From Chitinophagales bacterium (GTDB lineage: Bacteria; Bacteroidota; Bacteroidia; Chitinophagales; JADIYW01): DNA of 64,000 nt. Location of the stretch: assembly GCA_020636535.1 (NCBI GenBank), contig JACJXT010000011.1:1550001-1614000 (forward strand), written 5' to 3'. Under the pieces are notes generated by a model that made no database searches, had not been told where the DNA came from, and saw only the letters and a program-made list of their open reading frames with translations. The number at the start of each line of letters is the position of its first letter. Positions within the stretch are counted from its first letter, which is position 1. This document shows positions 55,728 through 64,000 of the stretch, piece after piece. The translations under genes and the position numbers were made by a program.

Positions 55728-56126
55728 TTAAGTTTGTTCTTTTCTTACAGAAAGCATTGTTTTTGCAGAAAAAATAACTCCAAGTAGAATGAGTATATAC
55801 ATGCCATATTTAGAAATAAATTTACCACTATCTGTTGCTGCTAGTGCTGGATTGGTTGGATTGTAATTAACTGTAATTTCGTCGCCAATAGATTTTAGTG
55901 TTCCTATAAATGGAATACGAATTAGTTCTACCATGGTTTCGATTGGTTCATTGTTATTTGTAGTAAATGAAACTGTTGCATATGCTCTTGCTTTTCTTCC
56001 AGAGCGTTTTGTTTCAATGTTTTTAATCGTTGCTTTAGTGCTAATCCATTCTTCATTATTTTGTTGTGAGAATACACTGAACGACAAAAAAGACAATAGT
56101 ATTAAAAATATATTTTTAGTATTCAT
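55728..56126 (-). CDS. DUF3592-like secreted/membrane protein
   Basis: A 132-residue protein with a signal peptide (FLILLSFLSFSVFS), a beta-rich domain (about 25-95) with the pattern WISTKATIKNIETKRSGRKARAYATVSF (cited by its ends WISTKATI and AYATVSF) and GDEITVNYNPTNPALAA, and a C-terminal helix near 108-126. This matches the DUF3592 type of small membrane proteins; the role is unknown. It is 3 bp from the next upstream gene. Confidence 0.7.
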   Translation of the reverse strand: MNTKNIFLILLSFLSFSVFSQQNNEEWISTKATIKNIETKRSGRKARAYATVSFTTNNNEPIETMVELIRIPFIGTLKSIGDEITVNYNPTNPALAATDSGKFISKYGMYILILLGVIFSAKTMLSVRKEQT

Positions 56127-56129
56127 AAT

Positions 56130-56552
56130 TTAATCGTTTTCTTTACTAGGAATATTTCCCCAAACAAGTAAACCAATTAATACGAGATAGACTAATTTTC
56201 CACCAATTTTTTTCCAAAAGGAGAGTGGATTTTTTGATAATTCTACTTTTAGTTGTTCTTGTAAATAAGTTTTGTCTTCATCGGTTAGATCGTAATAAGT
56301 GTCTTGTGCTTCATTGGTTAATACATATCTTCCGTCTGAAATCCAAGCTGGAACAAAGACAATTCCATATTCTTTATAGAAATAACCCAAGTGTAAGTCT
56401 TTACCAAACTCATCTTTTACATTTTCTGATGTTGGAATGTCTTGTACTTTACTTATTTTTTCGCAAGGAATGCATACTGGAATTCTTGCCTTTGCTTCTG
56501 CATAGTTAATTGTTAAAAATAAAGCGAATACTAATGTGATTATTGATTTCAT
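56130..56552 (-). CDS. Secreted/membrane protein of unknown function
   Basis: A 140-residue protein with a signal peptide (IITLVFALFLTINYAEA), a CIPCEK dicysteine soon after it, a soluble domain, and a C-terminal helix (about 118-134). The CxxC might bind a metal or form a disulfide. I do not recognise the family. It sits between the DUF3592-like gene and a lipoprotein gene on the same strand. Confidence 0.65.
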   Translation of the reverse strand: MKSIITLVFALFLTINYAEAKARIPVCIPCEKISKVQDIPTSENVKDEFGKDLHLGYFYKEYGIVFVPAWISDGRYVLTNEAQDTYYDLTDEDKTYLQEQLKVELSKNPLSFWKKIGGKLVYLVLIGLLVWGNIPSKEND

Positions 56553-56563
56553 GAAATTTAAAT

Positions 56564-57040
56564 TTATTTTAGTTGAATATTATTTTTACTAGCAAATTGT
56601 TCTTGCATTATTTTAATTTCTGTATCTAGTTTTTGAATTTTCTCCAGTTCGTCGTTGTATAATTCTACTACATTGTCATAATTAGCATCGTTAGTAATTA
56701 TATCTGCTTTTGATTTATACAATTCTAGTGTTTTGGTATAGGTGTCATACATTTCTAATAATTTGTCTCTCATGCCTTCGTCTTCAATTGGTTTTAAATC
56801 TTCTATTGTTTTTTTGCTTTCTTGCATTTTTGCTAGAGATTCGTCTATAAATTTTACAAAAGCATCTTTTTGTTCTGGTTTTCCTAAATAGTTTTCAAAG
56901 TTGTTTGCAACATTTTGATTAATTTCTAATAGAGCAGTATGTGCAGTTACAATTTTATCGTTGTAAGTTGTTTTATCTACACCACAACTTGTAAAAATTA
57001 GAGTGATGATTGCTGTTGAAATAAAAATTATTTTTTTCAT
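56564..57040 (-). CDS. Lipoprotein, helical
   Basis: A 158-residue protein with a lipoprotein signal (IISTAIITLIFTSCG-type; Cys near 19). The remaining 140 residues are helical, with likely coiled coils. The frame goes back to 57079 from a TTG, but MKKIIFIS at 57040 is the natural signal peptide start. I do not recognise the family. Confidence 0.75.
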   Translation of the reverse strand: MKKIIFISTAIITLIFTSCGVDKTTYNDKIVTAHTALLEINQNVANNFENYLGKPEQKDAFVKFIDESLAKMQESKKTIEDLKPIEDEGMRDKLLEMYDTYTKTLELYKSKADIITNDANYDNVVELYNDELEKIQKLDTEIKIMQEQFASKNNIQLK

Positions 57041-57070
57041 TATTTTGTATTTTTTGATAAAACGAACGAA

Positions 57071-57104
57071 GGTAAGCAAAAACTTTCTATTTGTATTGCT
57101 TACC
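57071..57104. other. Inverted repeat upstream of the lipoprotein gene
   Basis: GGTAAGCAA (57071-57079) and TTGCTTACC (57096-57104) form a perfect 9-bp stem with a 16-base loop, about 30 bp before the lipoprotein start on the minus strand. It lacks a T run. It could be an operator, a leader stem, or processing site. Confidence 0.4.
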
Positions 57105-57224
57105 TTCTGTAAAAAGGTTGTTTTAGGTTTATAGTTTTAATTAAAAATATTTATTGAATGGTTTTATTCTGTTATAACGATATAAATAATTCTTTTTATA
57201 ATTATTTTCGGATAATACTTCGTA

Positions 57225-57947
57225 TTAGCTATGAAAGTTTACTATATTTTTAAAGAATTCATCAGCTAATCTTATTGGTATTAGCTGACCTCTTACCACA
57301 TCATCAACTGTTTGGTTAAGTCCCATTCCGCCAACTTTATTTTCAACATCAAATCCATCACCAACTTTAATTAAATCGTAAACAAAAAATTCGTATGTTT
57401 TATCGTTAGAAGTAAATGTAAGTTTGTACATATCACTATTATCTGTGCTATCACCACTTCTTCCACCACCTTCTAATTTAAAAGACATGCTTTGTTTTAA
57501 ATTATCGGTTAGTTTTCCTTTTTCAAATTTTAAGTTAGAGATGCTGTTTTTATCAAACTCAAAATGTTCTGCCGATTTTTTTGTGTCATCATTGTATTCT
57601 ATATAGTGCAATTTATTATCTTGAATTACTAGTAAATGATAATTTGTATTTTCTACAACAACACCAGTTGCCATTGTTTTAGCTGTATCACCTAAAGCAC
57701 CAAAAAATCCTTGTGGTTTTTTACATTGTGTAATGTATTGAAAATCGCTGCCAATAATATCTATAATTGGTTTAAAAGTATTTGGATCTGCTTTAAATTT
57801 TGCAATATATTTATCGAAGTTGTCGTTTACTTCTTTTTCTGCATCTACATATACTTGTTGAAATGCACCTAATTTTCCAGATTTTTTTAAGTAAAACATA
57901 TAGCCAAAAATACCTGCTATGATTACTAAAGGAATAAGATAAACCAT
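57225..57947 (-). CDS. Membrane-anchored protein of unknown function
   Basis: A 240-residue protein with one N-terminal helix (about 2-20) and a soluble domain of 215 residues. The domain has alternating strands (YHLLVIQDNKLHYIEYND, MYKLTFTSNDKTYEFFVYDL), reminiscent of a PH-like fold, but I cannot name a family. It is 17 bp from the gene upstream in the same minus-strand row. Confidence 0.65.
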   Translation of the reverse strand: MVYLIPLVIIAGIFGYMFYLKKSGKLGAFQQVYVDAEKEVNDNFDKYIAKFKADPNTFKPIIDIIGSDFQYITQCKKPQGFFGALGDTAKTMATGVVVENTNYHLLVIQDNKLHYIEYNDDTKKSAEHFEFDKNSISNLKFEKGKLTDNLKQSMSFKLEGGGRSGDSTDNSDMYKLTFTSNDKTYEFFVYDLIKVGDGFDVENKVGGMGLNQTVDDVVRGQLIPIRLADEFFKNIVNFHS

Positions 57948-57964
57948 TTTTATTATTTTAATTG

Positions 57965-58171
57965 TTATTTAATTTTTTTTATTGCATTGTCGTTTTCATC
58001 TACTTCGTAAGTACTATTAGGCATGAGTATTCCTATTATAAATAATATTACACTACCAATTAAAATAGGAATTATATAATTTAAATTTCTATCTACTATA
58101 AATAGTAAAACTGCTGCTAGTGCAAAACATAATGCTGCTCTGAAACTTAAATATTTTAATCTAGCTCTCAT
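57965..58171 (-). CDS. Small two-helix membrane protein
   Basis: A 68-residue protein with two hydrophobic helices (about 10-26 and 30-48) and a charged tail (YEVDENDNAIKKIK). I do not recognise it. It lies first in the row of small envelope proteins, with a 112-bp gap to the regulator gene. Confidence 0.6.
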   Translation of the reverse strand: MRARLKYLSFRAALCFALAAVLLFIVDRNLNYIIPILIGSVILFIIGILMPNSTYEVDENDNAIKKIK

Positions 58172-58283
58172 TTTTATACTATGAAGTATTTGATGTGATG
58201 GCTAAACTAAATAGATTGTGTGAGTAAGCAAATTTACTTTATTATTTGTTGGGTTTTATTTATTATTTGCTTGATTCTTCTTA

Positions 58284-59021
58284 TTATTTTAATTGCTGAA
58301 TTGCTTTTAAAACGGCATCTTTCTTTCTTGTAGAAACAGGAATTTGAGTTTTGTCTTTTAAAATAATGGTATCATCTTGATTTAACTTACTGATATTATT
58401 TATATTTACTAAATAACTTTGATGACATCTTACAAATAAATGACTAGGCAATATTTGTTCGTAGTTTTTTAATGGTTTTGAGATAACTATTTTTTGGTTT
58501 TTGTTTAGATAAAAGGTAGTGTATGGACCATCGCTTTGGCAGAAATTAATATCGTTGAAATTAATGATGTGAATGCCATCTGAATTTTTAAGTATTATTT
58601 TATGACTGTTATTATTTAAAGCATCATTAAAGTTATTTATTTGTTGTGTAGCTATAGTCTCGGTAGTATTTAATTTTTCTATAGCAATATGTAATTCGTC
58701 TGGATCTACAGGTTTTAACAAATAATCTATTGCTCCTAAACGAAGTGCTTTAATAGCAAATTCATCATAAGCTGTGGTGAAAATTATTTTAAAGTTTATA
58801 TGCTCTAATTGATTTAATAAGCTAAATACATTGCCATCTTCTAAGTGAATATCTAAAAAAACTACTTCTGGATTACATGATGCAATTAAACTTTTTGCCG
58901 AAGCAATGCTTCCACACTCGCCAACTAAATTAATATTGGTATATGCTTTTAATAAACCTTTTAAATCGTTTCTTACACTTATTTCGTCTTCAACAATTAT
59001 TGCTTTCATTTTTTTAGTCAT
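58284..59021 (-). CDS. LytTR-type response regulator
   Basis: A 245-residue two-component regulator. The receiver domain (about 5-120) has the acidic pair in VEDE, the phospho-acceptor Asp in VVFLDIHLEDG near 57, Thr in FTTAYDEFA, and Lys in LLKPVD near 106. The DNA-binding LytTR domain covers about 145-245 (LFVRCHQSYLVNI). It overlaps the kinase stop by 1 bp (TAATG), so it is the cognate partner of the split TPR kinase. Confidence 0.92.
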   Translation of the reverse strand: MTKKMKAIIVEDEISVRNDLKGLLKAYTNINLVGECGSIASAKSLIASCNPEVVFLDIHLEDGNVFSLLNQLEHINFKIIFTTAYDEFAIKALRLGAIDYLLKPVDPDELHIAIEKLNTTETIATQQINNFNDALNNNSHKIILKNSDGIHIINFNDINFCQSDGPYTTFYLNKNQKIVISKPLKNYEQILPSHLFVRCHQSYLVNINNISKLNQDDTIILKDKTQIPVSTRKKDAVLKAIQQLK

Positions 59022-60139
59022 TAGTATTCTAAATATATTTTTATAGTTACTCCTTCTTTGTTTTCTTTGCTATTGTCTATTATCTCAATTTTTGATTGAT
59101 TCTTAAACTGTTTTGACCAATTTAGCAACCTTTTTTTAGATATTGATGTAGATAGGCTGTATTTTTTTAAGCTGCCTATATTAGAATTTTCTGAATTTAA
59201 TAATCCTTTCCCGTTATCTATAATGCTAATGAATAGTATGTTTTCTTTAAAATTAGTAATATCTATTTGTAGTAAACCTTGATATGGCAATCCTTTTAAA
59301 CCATGTTCTATTGCATTTTCTATAAATGGTTGTAGTAGCATTGGTGGAATATTTACTGCTTCTGTAAAAATATCGTCATCAATGTTAATAGTAAAATTAA
59401 AACTATTATTTAAACGCATTTGTTGTAAAGAAATATAATTTTTTAGTAGTTCTAATTCTTCTTGAAGTGTTATCGTTTTTTCTATGCTTTGTTCTAAAAT
59501 GGCTCTGGTAAGTTTTGAAAACTGAGTTAGATATTTAACTGCTTTGTCGTTTTCATTGTTCAATATATTGCCTCGAATGCCTGCAATGGTATTAAATATA
59601 AAATGTGGATTCATTTGTGAACGAAATAGACTTTGTTCTAATTCTATTTTTTTTAAATTACTTTTTAGTTGTTTGCTTTTACTGATATAGTAAATAAATG
59701 ATACTATGATTATAAATAGTAATAGCAAAATTAATAATGCAATATTTCTGAACTTTATTTTTTCTTTTTGCAATTGTTGTCCTATTTTAAGTGTTGCTAT
59801 TTGTTGGTTTTTAAATTTTATTTCATAGTCTCGTTCTAGTTTTTTGTTTTCTTCTATAATGCTTTTTTTATAGTATGCTTTTCTGTAGTAATAAGCAGAA
59901 TCTAAATATTCTACAGATTTTTTATAGTTGCCTGTTTTGTAATATAAATCTGATAAACCATAGTATGGACCAATTAATTTATCTTCTAAATTATTTTCTA
60001 TATATAGTGTCTTGGCTTTTTTGTAGTATGCTTCTGCTCTGTCGTTTAAGTTATTGTCTAAGCAAATATCACCAAACATATCATAGATTTCTCCTGTAAT
60101 ATCTTTTTCATTTTTATTTTGATTGAAGAATAAATTCAT
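59021..60139 (-). pseudogene. LytS-type histidine kinase, C-terminal part of a split gene
   Basis: A 372-residue frame with the last TPR-like units (about 1-110), a membrane helix near 135-158, a LytS-type kinase domain (SLFRSQMNPHFIFNTIAGIRG near 193-213, His near 202), and an ATPase domain with PPMLLQPFIENAIEHGLKG near 277-295 and DNGKG. The ATG at 60139 is not a natural start: the same frame stays open upstream to the 8-bp repeat at 60214-60240 and continues the TPR region. It is therefore the second half of the gene that begins at 60993, in a different frame. It may be translated on its own or only when the repeat number changes. Confidence 0.75.
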
Positions 60140-60213
60140 ATATTTTAAAGATGAATCTAATTGGTGATCTAGTAAATAGTAGTATGCAAAATTAGCTATT
60201 GCATTATTTGTTT

Positions 60214-60240
60214 TTGTTGTATTGTTGTATTGTTGTATTG
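60214..60240. repeat. 8-bp microsatellite at the kinase frameshift
   Basis: Three full copies of TTGTTGTA (60214-60237) followed by the first three bases of a fourth. On the coding strand the unit reads TACAACAA and is open in every frame. Eight is not a multiple of three, so each gain or loss shifts the frame; two or five copies would join the TPR and kinase frames. Confidence 0.9.
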
Positions 60241-60889
60241 ATAGTAATTCTCTAAACTTAGTTTGTAGTATTTTTCTGTACTATCTAATTGATTGAACCG
60301 TTGATAGGTAATTGCTATATTATTATATAAGTTGGCTAAAAATAAGTTATCGGTGTTTTTTTGAGTTGCTAAATAATAATATTTTATTGCGTTATTATAA
60401 TCTGAGTAATTTAAATAAGCATTGCCTAGCATATAATAAGAGTAGTTTGGTGATAGCTTATTGGTTTTGGCAATTTCTAAACCTTTAAGTGCATATTTTA
60501 GTGCTTTGCTGTTAGATTGTATGAAGTAAACTCTAGAAAGTGTGTTGTAATATTTTTCTTGAACTATTGGATTGATGTTGTTGTTTTCTAGTGTATTTAT
60601 TGTTGATAATAGTAAATCTTCTGATTCGTAAATATTATTGCTATTAATAAGTTGTATTGATGATAATATTATTGTATATACCTTATTAGAACTATTTAAT
60701 TTTGTAGTATCAATTGTTTTGTAAATATTATTGGTGTCTAAATCATCTTTTATAGTATAGTATAAGCTATCTATTATTTGGTAATAGCTTTTTTGTACTG
60801 CTTGATTTTCTGTTGCATTGTTTTTATAATTATTGGGTTTGTTGCACGAACTTACTGTATTAAGCAATATTATACTGAGTAGCAGTTTT

Positions 60890-60979
60890 GCATAAGCGAT
60901 AGTAGTGAAAAGCCCACAGCGACGATAGGAGCGAGGACTTGTAACAGATAGCGCGACCGAAACGCAGTGTAGGTTATGC
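60890..60979. repeat. 90-bp G+C-rich inserted repeat element
   Basis: This 90-bp block has 46 G or C, about 51%, in an otherwise A+T-rich region, and begins with GCATAA and ends with TTATGC, a 6-bp inverted pair. It supplies codons 6-35 of the sensor frame and removes any normal start there. It looks like a dispersed repeat (REP-like or integron-like), but only one copy lies in this window. Confidence 0.6.
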
Positions 60980-61019
60980 CATAAGTTTGTCATTGGTTAT
61001 TAGTCAATAGTTGTTTGTG

Positions 61020-62216
61020 TTATTCGTCTAGTAAATTTAGATTGATGTAATCTAGTCCTGCTATGCCTTGTATGCTTCCTTGTATGGCATTTGAATTGAT
61101 AAGTACTTTTTCTAATTGTTTTTCTCTGGCTTTCCAAAGTCGCTCCATAGCATCTCGTTCTTTTTGAATGCCAATTTTTAAATCCATAAAACCTTCGTGA
61201 ATGGCTTTCCAGTTTTCACTAAATTCATTGCTAGTAAGATAGTCGTAGAGCAAATGCATTTTGTCGCCTTTGTTTTGTTGTGCCACGGCAGCATCGCTAA
61301 TTTTTATAATGCTTTCTCTAAGTACCAAACAGAGTCCTTTAAATTCTTCGAGCGTACAAACCCAAATACCATCTTTAAGTGTCATTCTGTCGATGTCCTT
61401 TGGAAAAGCAGTGGTTACGAGTACAGCTATGTCTGCTTTGGCTTGTCTTGCATCTGCTTTTAGTTTTTCAATCCAATCGTTGCTCCAATTTACCGTTTGC
61501 TTACTTTCATATATAATACTTCCGCAGTTTTTCTTGGCATAAGTATTGATGATTTGTATGCAGTCGGCACCTCTTTTTCCTTTGCCAACTTCTTCAATAT
61601 TGTCTAATGGAAAATGTTCTTTTAGGTAGTCTTCAATAAAATGTTCTTGTGCTTCGCCTTGTATTTGCATAGAACCTTGATTGGCTTTGCGTTGTGCATC
61701 GATTAGTTGTTTTTTTATTTGTTCTATTTGTTCGTCTTTTTGTTTGATTTGTAGTAGTGTCGTTTCTTCTACTTGCTTGGCTATTTTTTCTTCTAGTGCT
61801 TTTCGTTCCTCGTTGAGTTGTCGCTGAATATTTAATTCTATCTCTTGTTCTTTTTCTTTAAGTTGCTCTTCTTTTTTTAGAAAAGCTAATTCTTTCTGTT
61901 TAAGTTGCTGGTTTTCTTGCTTTCTTTGCTCTAACTCTGTTGCTAGTTCTTTGTTTTGTAAGCTATATTTTTCTTCTAGCTCTTGCTGTGTTTTAAGTTC
62001 TATTTTTTTACTTTCTTCTAGCACTTGTTTTTGTAATCGTTCTTGAAAAAGTTCATTTTCTTTGGCTTTTTTTTCTTCAAATGATTTCTTTTCTGCTAGT
62101 AGTGCTAATTCTTTTTCTTGAAAAGCTTTCTTATATTTTTCTTCTGCTTGATGACTTAATACGGCATCTATATCTATTTTTGTACCACAATTCGGGCAAG
62201 TAATTTTTTCACTCAT
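61020..62216 (-). CDS. DUF2130 domain protein
   Basis: A 398-residue protein with an N-terminal zinc-ribbon-like CPNCGTKI, a long Glu/Gln/Lys-rich coiled coil (about 30-180), and a C-terminal DUF2130 domain (about 185-390). That domain has GADCIQ, IIYESKQT and IAVLVTTAFP, in keeping with a PD-(D/E)xK nuclease-like fold. The cellular role is unknown; a DNA-related function is inference from the fold. Confidence 0.87.
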   Translation of the reverse strand: MSEKITCPNCGTKIDIDAVLSHQAEEKYKKAFQEKELALLAEKKSFEEKKAKENELFQERLQKQVLEESKKIELKTQQELEEKYSLQNKELATELEQRKQENQQLKQKELAFLKKEEQLKEKEQEIELNIQRQLNEERKALEEKIAKQVEETTLLQIKQKDEQIEQIKKQLIDAQRKANQGSMQIQGEAQEHFIEDYLKEHFPLDNIEEVGKGKRGADCIQIINTYAKKNCGSIIYESKQTVNWSNDWIEKLKADARQAKADIAVLVTTAFPKDIDRMTLKDGIWVCTLEEFKGLCLVLRESIIKISDAAVAQQNKGDKMHLLYDYLTSNEFSENWKAIHEGFMDLKIGIQKERDAMERLWKAREKQLEKVLINSNAIQGSIQGIAGLDYINLNLLDE

Positions 62217-62263
62217 GTTATATTATTTTGAATGTATATCAGTTGCAAATTAAACAAAATAGC

Positions 62264-62857
62264 TTAATATATAAACGGAATTAACTTTTTTACACTTTGT
62301 TGATATTGTTTGTACGCATCACCAAACTCAAGCAATAGTTTTTCTTCTTCTAAACTACTGCCATAATCTATATAGGCAATACTAATTATAACAAAAGCAC
62401 TTACAGCTAGCGTTGGATAGAGTAACCAAATACCTATAATAAATATAATGAGTCCAGTATATAGTGGATGTCGAACATACTGATACAAACCTTTTATAAT
62501 TAAAGTACTTGGCTTTTCTGGTGATTGTAGTTGCTCTAAACCAAAAAACTCTTTTAAATTAAATAGTTGAAAAGCTTTAAATAAAATGATTAATCCAATT
62601 ATAATAAAAATACTTGCTACAACATAAGTAACTGTATTTGTTTGAAAAACAAATTGATGACATCCTAATACTGAAAAAGGGATTAAGCAACACAAACCTA
62701 TAAAGGCAATAATATTGTACATTATTCTATAATATTTTTTACTGTTAGGGAATTTAGAGAAAACATACTGTTTAACTTTTTGATGAGCCAAAAAACTATG
62801 TATAAAGAAATACAAAACCCAAGCTAAAATTATCCAAATCATAGAATAAAAGTACAA
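62264..62857 (-). CDS. ICMT-like (isoprenylcysteine methyltransferase family) membrane protein
   Basis: A 197-residue protein with five hydrophobic helices. The C-terminal half has the SAM-binding motif of the isoprenylcysteine methyltransferase/PEMT superfamily, LYQYVRHPLYTGLIIFIIG near 126-144, then a pair of Glu residues (SSLEEEKLLLEFG). The N-terminal half resembles NnrU/MddA-type proteins. The substrate is not known. The start may be Met1 or Met6 (62842). Confidence 0.8.
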   Translation of the reverse strand: MYFYSMIWIILAWVLYFFIHSFLAHQKVKQYVFSKFPNSKKYYRIMYNIIAFIGLCCLIPFSVLGCHQFVFQTNTVTYVVASIFIIIGLIILFKAFQLFNLKEFFGLEQLQSPEKPSTLIIKGLYQYVRHPLYTGLIIFIIGIWLLYPTLAVSAFVIISIAYIDYGSSLEEEKLLLEFGDAYKQYQQSVKKLIPFIY

Positions 62858-62968
62858 ATTTTAACAACTATAAAATGCGGAATACCTAAAAATAGGTATA
62901 AAAATATTTTTTATATTTAATTGTTTTGCATGGTTATAATTATTATTATTTTTGAGAAAAATAAATTT

Positions 62969-63844
62969 ATGAAATATTTTCTATCAATGCTTTTTGTATT
63001 AGCTGGTATTGCTCTAAAAGCACAAGACAAACTAGTCGATTTTAATAGTAATACTACTTTAGTTAAAGTTATAGAAATTACTGATAATCAAATTGTTTAT
63101 AAAAAATATGATAATCTAGATGGACCAACCTATAAAGAGAATAAATCTTTATATTCTACTATTATTTTTGAGAATGGTTCAGTAGAAGTTTTAAATAAAA
63201 CACCTATTACTTATAAAAAAGACAAATCACATAGGCCAAGATTTACTTTAATTGATAGCTTTAGATACAATACACTGGAACTAGATTTCCTTTCATTTTA
63301 TACTGCTGATGTTTTTGTACAATATACTAGATTTCTTAAAAAACAAAATATGGCAATTACTATTCCATTTCGTGCAGGTTGGATTAGCAATTACTACAAT
63401 GGGATTTATATGAATAATAGTTATTATTATAATGACAGAAGAGCATCTGGCTACAAATTTTTAACAGGTGCAAATTTTAAATTCTTTTGGAGAGATAAAT
63501 ATAAAGTACGAGGTTATGCAGGTCCAGAACTTGTAGCAGGTTATTTTAACAGATCAATTAAGCAATATGTTAGTTATTATGATAATTATGGAAACTATCT
63601 TGGGTATAGTGAAAGTTATTTTAGATATAAAAACGGAGTGCTTGGTTTAATGGGAACTATAGGTTTGTTAGCTCAACCTAATAAATTAATATCTTTAAAA
63701 TTAGAACTTGCTGGTGGTTTTGTTGGCTTCTTAGGTAAAAAAGACTTTACAATATCAGATGGTTATTATAACTACGATTATTACTATCCATATAATATTA
63801 CAGGTATTGGTAGAATGACTTTTAGCTTAGGATTTAATTTCTAA
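62969..63844 (+). CDS. Outer-membrane beta-barrel-like protein
   Basis: About 291 residues with a signal peptide (YFLSMLFVLAGIALKAQ), a beta-rich N-terminal part (KVIEITDNQIVYKKYDNLDG), and a tyrosine-rich C-terminal half with amphipathic strands ending in MTFSLGFNF, the usual end of outer-membrane barrels. I do not recognise a named family. The frame reaches back to a TTG at 62921, but that prefix spoils the signal peptide, so 62969 is preferred. No gene is seen in the last 156 bases of the window. Confidence 0.75.
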   Translation: MKYFLSMLFVLAGIALKAQDKLVDFNSNTTLVKVIEITDNQIVYKKYDNLDGPTYKENKSLYSTIIFENGSVEVLNKTPITYKKDKSHRPRFTLIDSFRYNTLELDFLSFYTADVFVQYTRFLKKQNMAITIPFRAGWISNYYNGIYMNNSYYYNDRRASGYKFLTGANFKFFWRDKYKVRGYAGPELVAGYFNRSIKQYVSYYDNYGNYLGYSESYFRYKNGVLGLMGTIGLLAQPNKLISLKLELAGGFVGFLGKKDFTISDGYYNYDYYYPYNITGIGRMTFSLGFNF

Positions 63845-64000
63845 TCTTATATAGCTAACTAATTCTATACATATGAGAAGTATGACTCATATTAATACAA
63901 AAATTAATGCTAATTAAATCAAGTACACTATTTTTTCACAAACTCTTTCATATTACATAGTTTTTTAAACAATTTATTTGTACTATTGTATCTTTGCGTA

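Larger units (their letters stand above)
60196..60993 (-). pseudogene. TPR sensor part of the split histidine kinase, N-terminal
   Basis: A 265-residue frame with a lipoprotein-type signal (LLLSIILLNTVSSCNK), then TPR units over about 90-255 (YYMLGNAYLNYSDYNNAIKYY and similar), ending 15 codons after the 8-bp repeat. With two repeat units instead of three, the frame would run on into the kinase frame, giving one protein of about 650 residues. The first 35 residues are encoded by a 90-bp G+C-rich repeat and look unlike a normal start. It could be a live phase-variable gene caught in the off state, or a fresh pseudogene. Confidence 0.7.

Noticed and set aside
58284..60139. Two-gene kinase/regulator pair with a normal kinase start at 60139
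   Set aside because: The kinase frame stays open upstream to the 8-bp repeat and continues TPR-like sequence, so 60139 is an internal methionine of a longer protein.

Overview
This is a very A+T-rich chromosomal segment of a Bacteroidota bacterium. The evidence is a run of lineage markers: ftsX followed by a DUF3098 gene, uppP and truB; ubiE overlapping porT (type IX secretion); a short NuoG; NfeD with a FloA flotillin; a surface protein with a type-B T9SS sorting domain; and promoters of the Bacteroidota form TTG-N17-23-TAnnTTTG. The genes look like those of a Chitinophagales or Saprospiria-like lineage, but this cannot be settled from the window. Most of it is housekeeping chromosome; no phage, plasmid, CRISPR or rRNA is seen.

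Layout. 1-5.8 kb: end of an EamA transporter, a YigZ protein, then a three-gene unit (AAA-type ATPase, MscS-like membrane protein, cation/proton antiporter) whose joint role I do not recognise. 5.8-12.1 kb: MsbA-like exporter on the minus strand, divergent from rbfA, a LolC/E-like permease and a NatA/NatB-like ABC pair. 12.1-16.1 kb: minus-strand envelope and tRNA genes (truB, uppP, DUF3098, ftsX, acyltransferase). 16.2-19.5 kb: transglutaminase-like gene, a small coiled-coil gene, and an IS1634-family element that has duplicated 224 bp of its target, including the end of that gene and its terminator. 19.5-25.4 kb: fatty acid hydroxylase, FemAB/GNAT-like protein, purA, engB, ubiE, porT. 25.4-26.9 kb: three identical 124-bp tandem repeats followed by an IS110-family transposase.

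27-35.4 kb: PAP2 phosphatase, VWA protein, Rieske oxygenase, rlmH, an NfeD/FloA unit with an extra truncated FloA paralogue, and a 950-residue secreted repeat protein. 35.4-39.7 kb: two copies of a MITE-like element (one with a second MITE inserted in it) around a deoxynucleoside kinase/folK pair and sppA, then tRNA-Val(UAC). 39.7-53.3 kb: sensor kinase, DUF4349 lipoprotein, the nuoG-N half of complex I, enoyl-CoA hydratase, lipoprotein and fumC. 53.4-55.3 kb: bioD-bioA. 55.3-58.2 kb: five small envelope proteins of unknown role.

58.3-61 kb holds a LytTR regulator and a TPR histidine kinase. The kinase is split into two frames exactly at three copies of an 8-bp repeat; two copies would restore one reading frame, so it is a strong candidate for phase variation. 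Its 5' end is made of a 90-bp G+C-rich inserted repeat. The window closes with a DUF2130 protein, an ICMT-like membrane methyltransferase and an outer-membrane-type protein. The least ordinary items are the split kinase, the long IS target duplication, the nested MITEs, the ATPase/MscS/antiporter unit and the truncated FloA paralogue.
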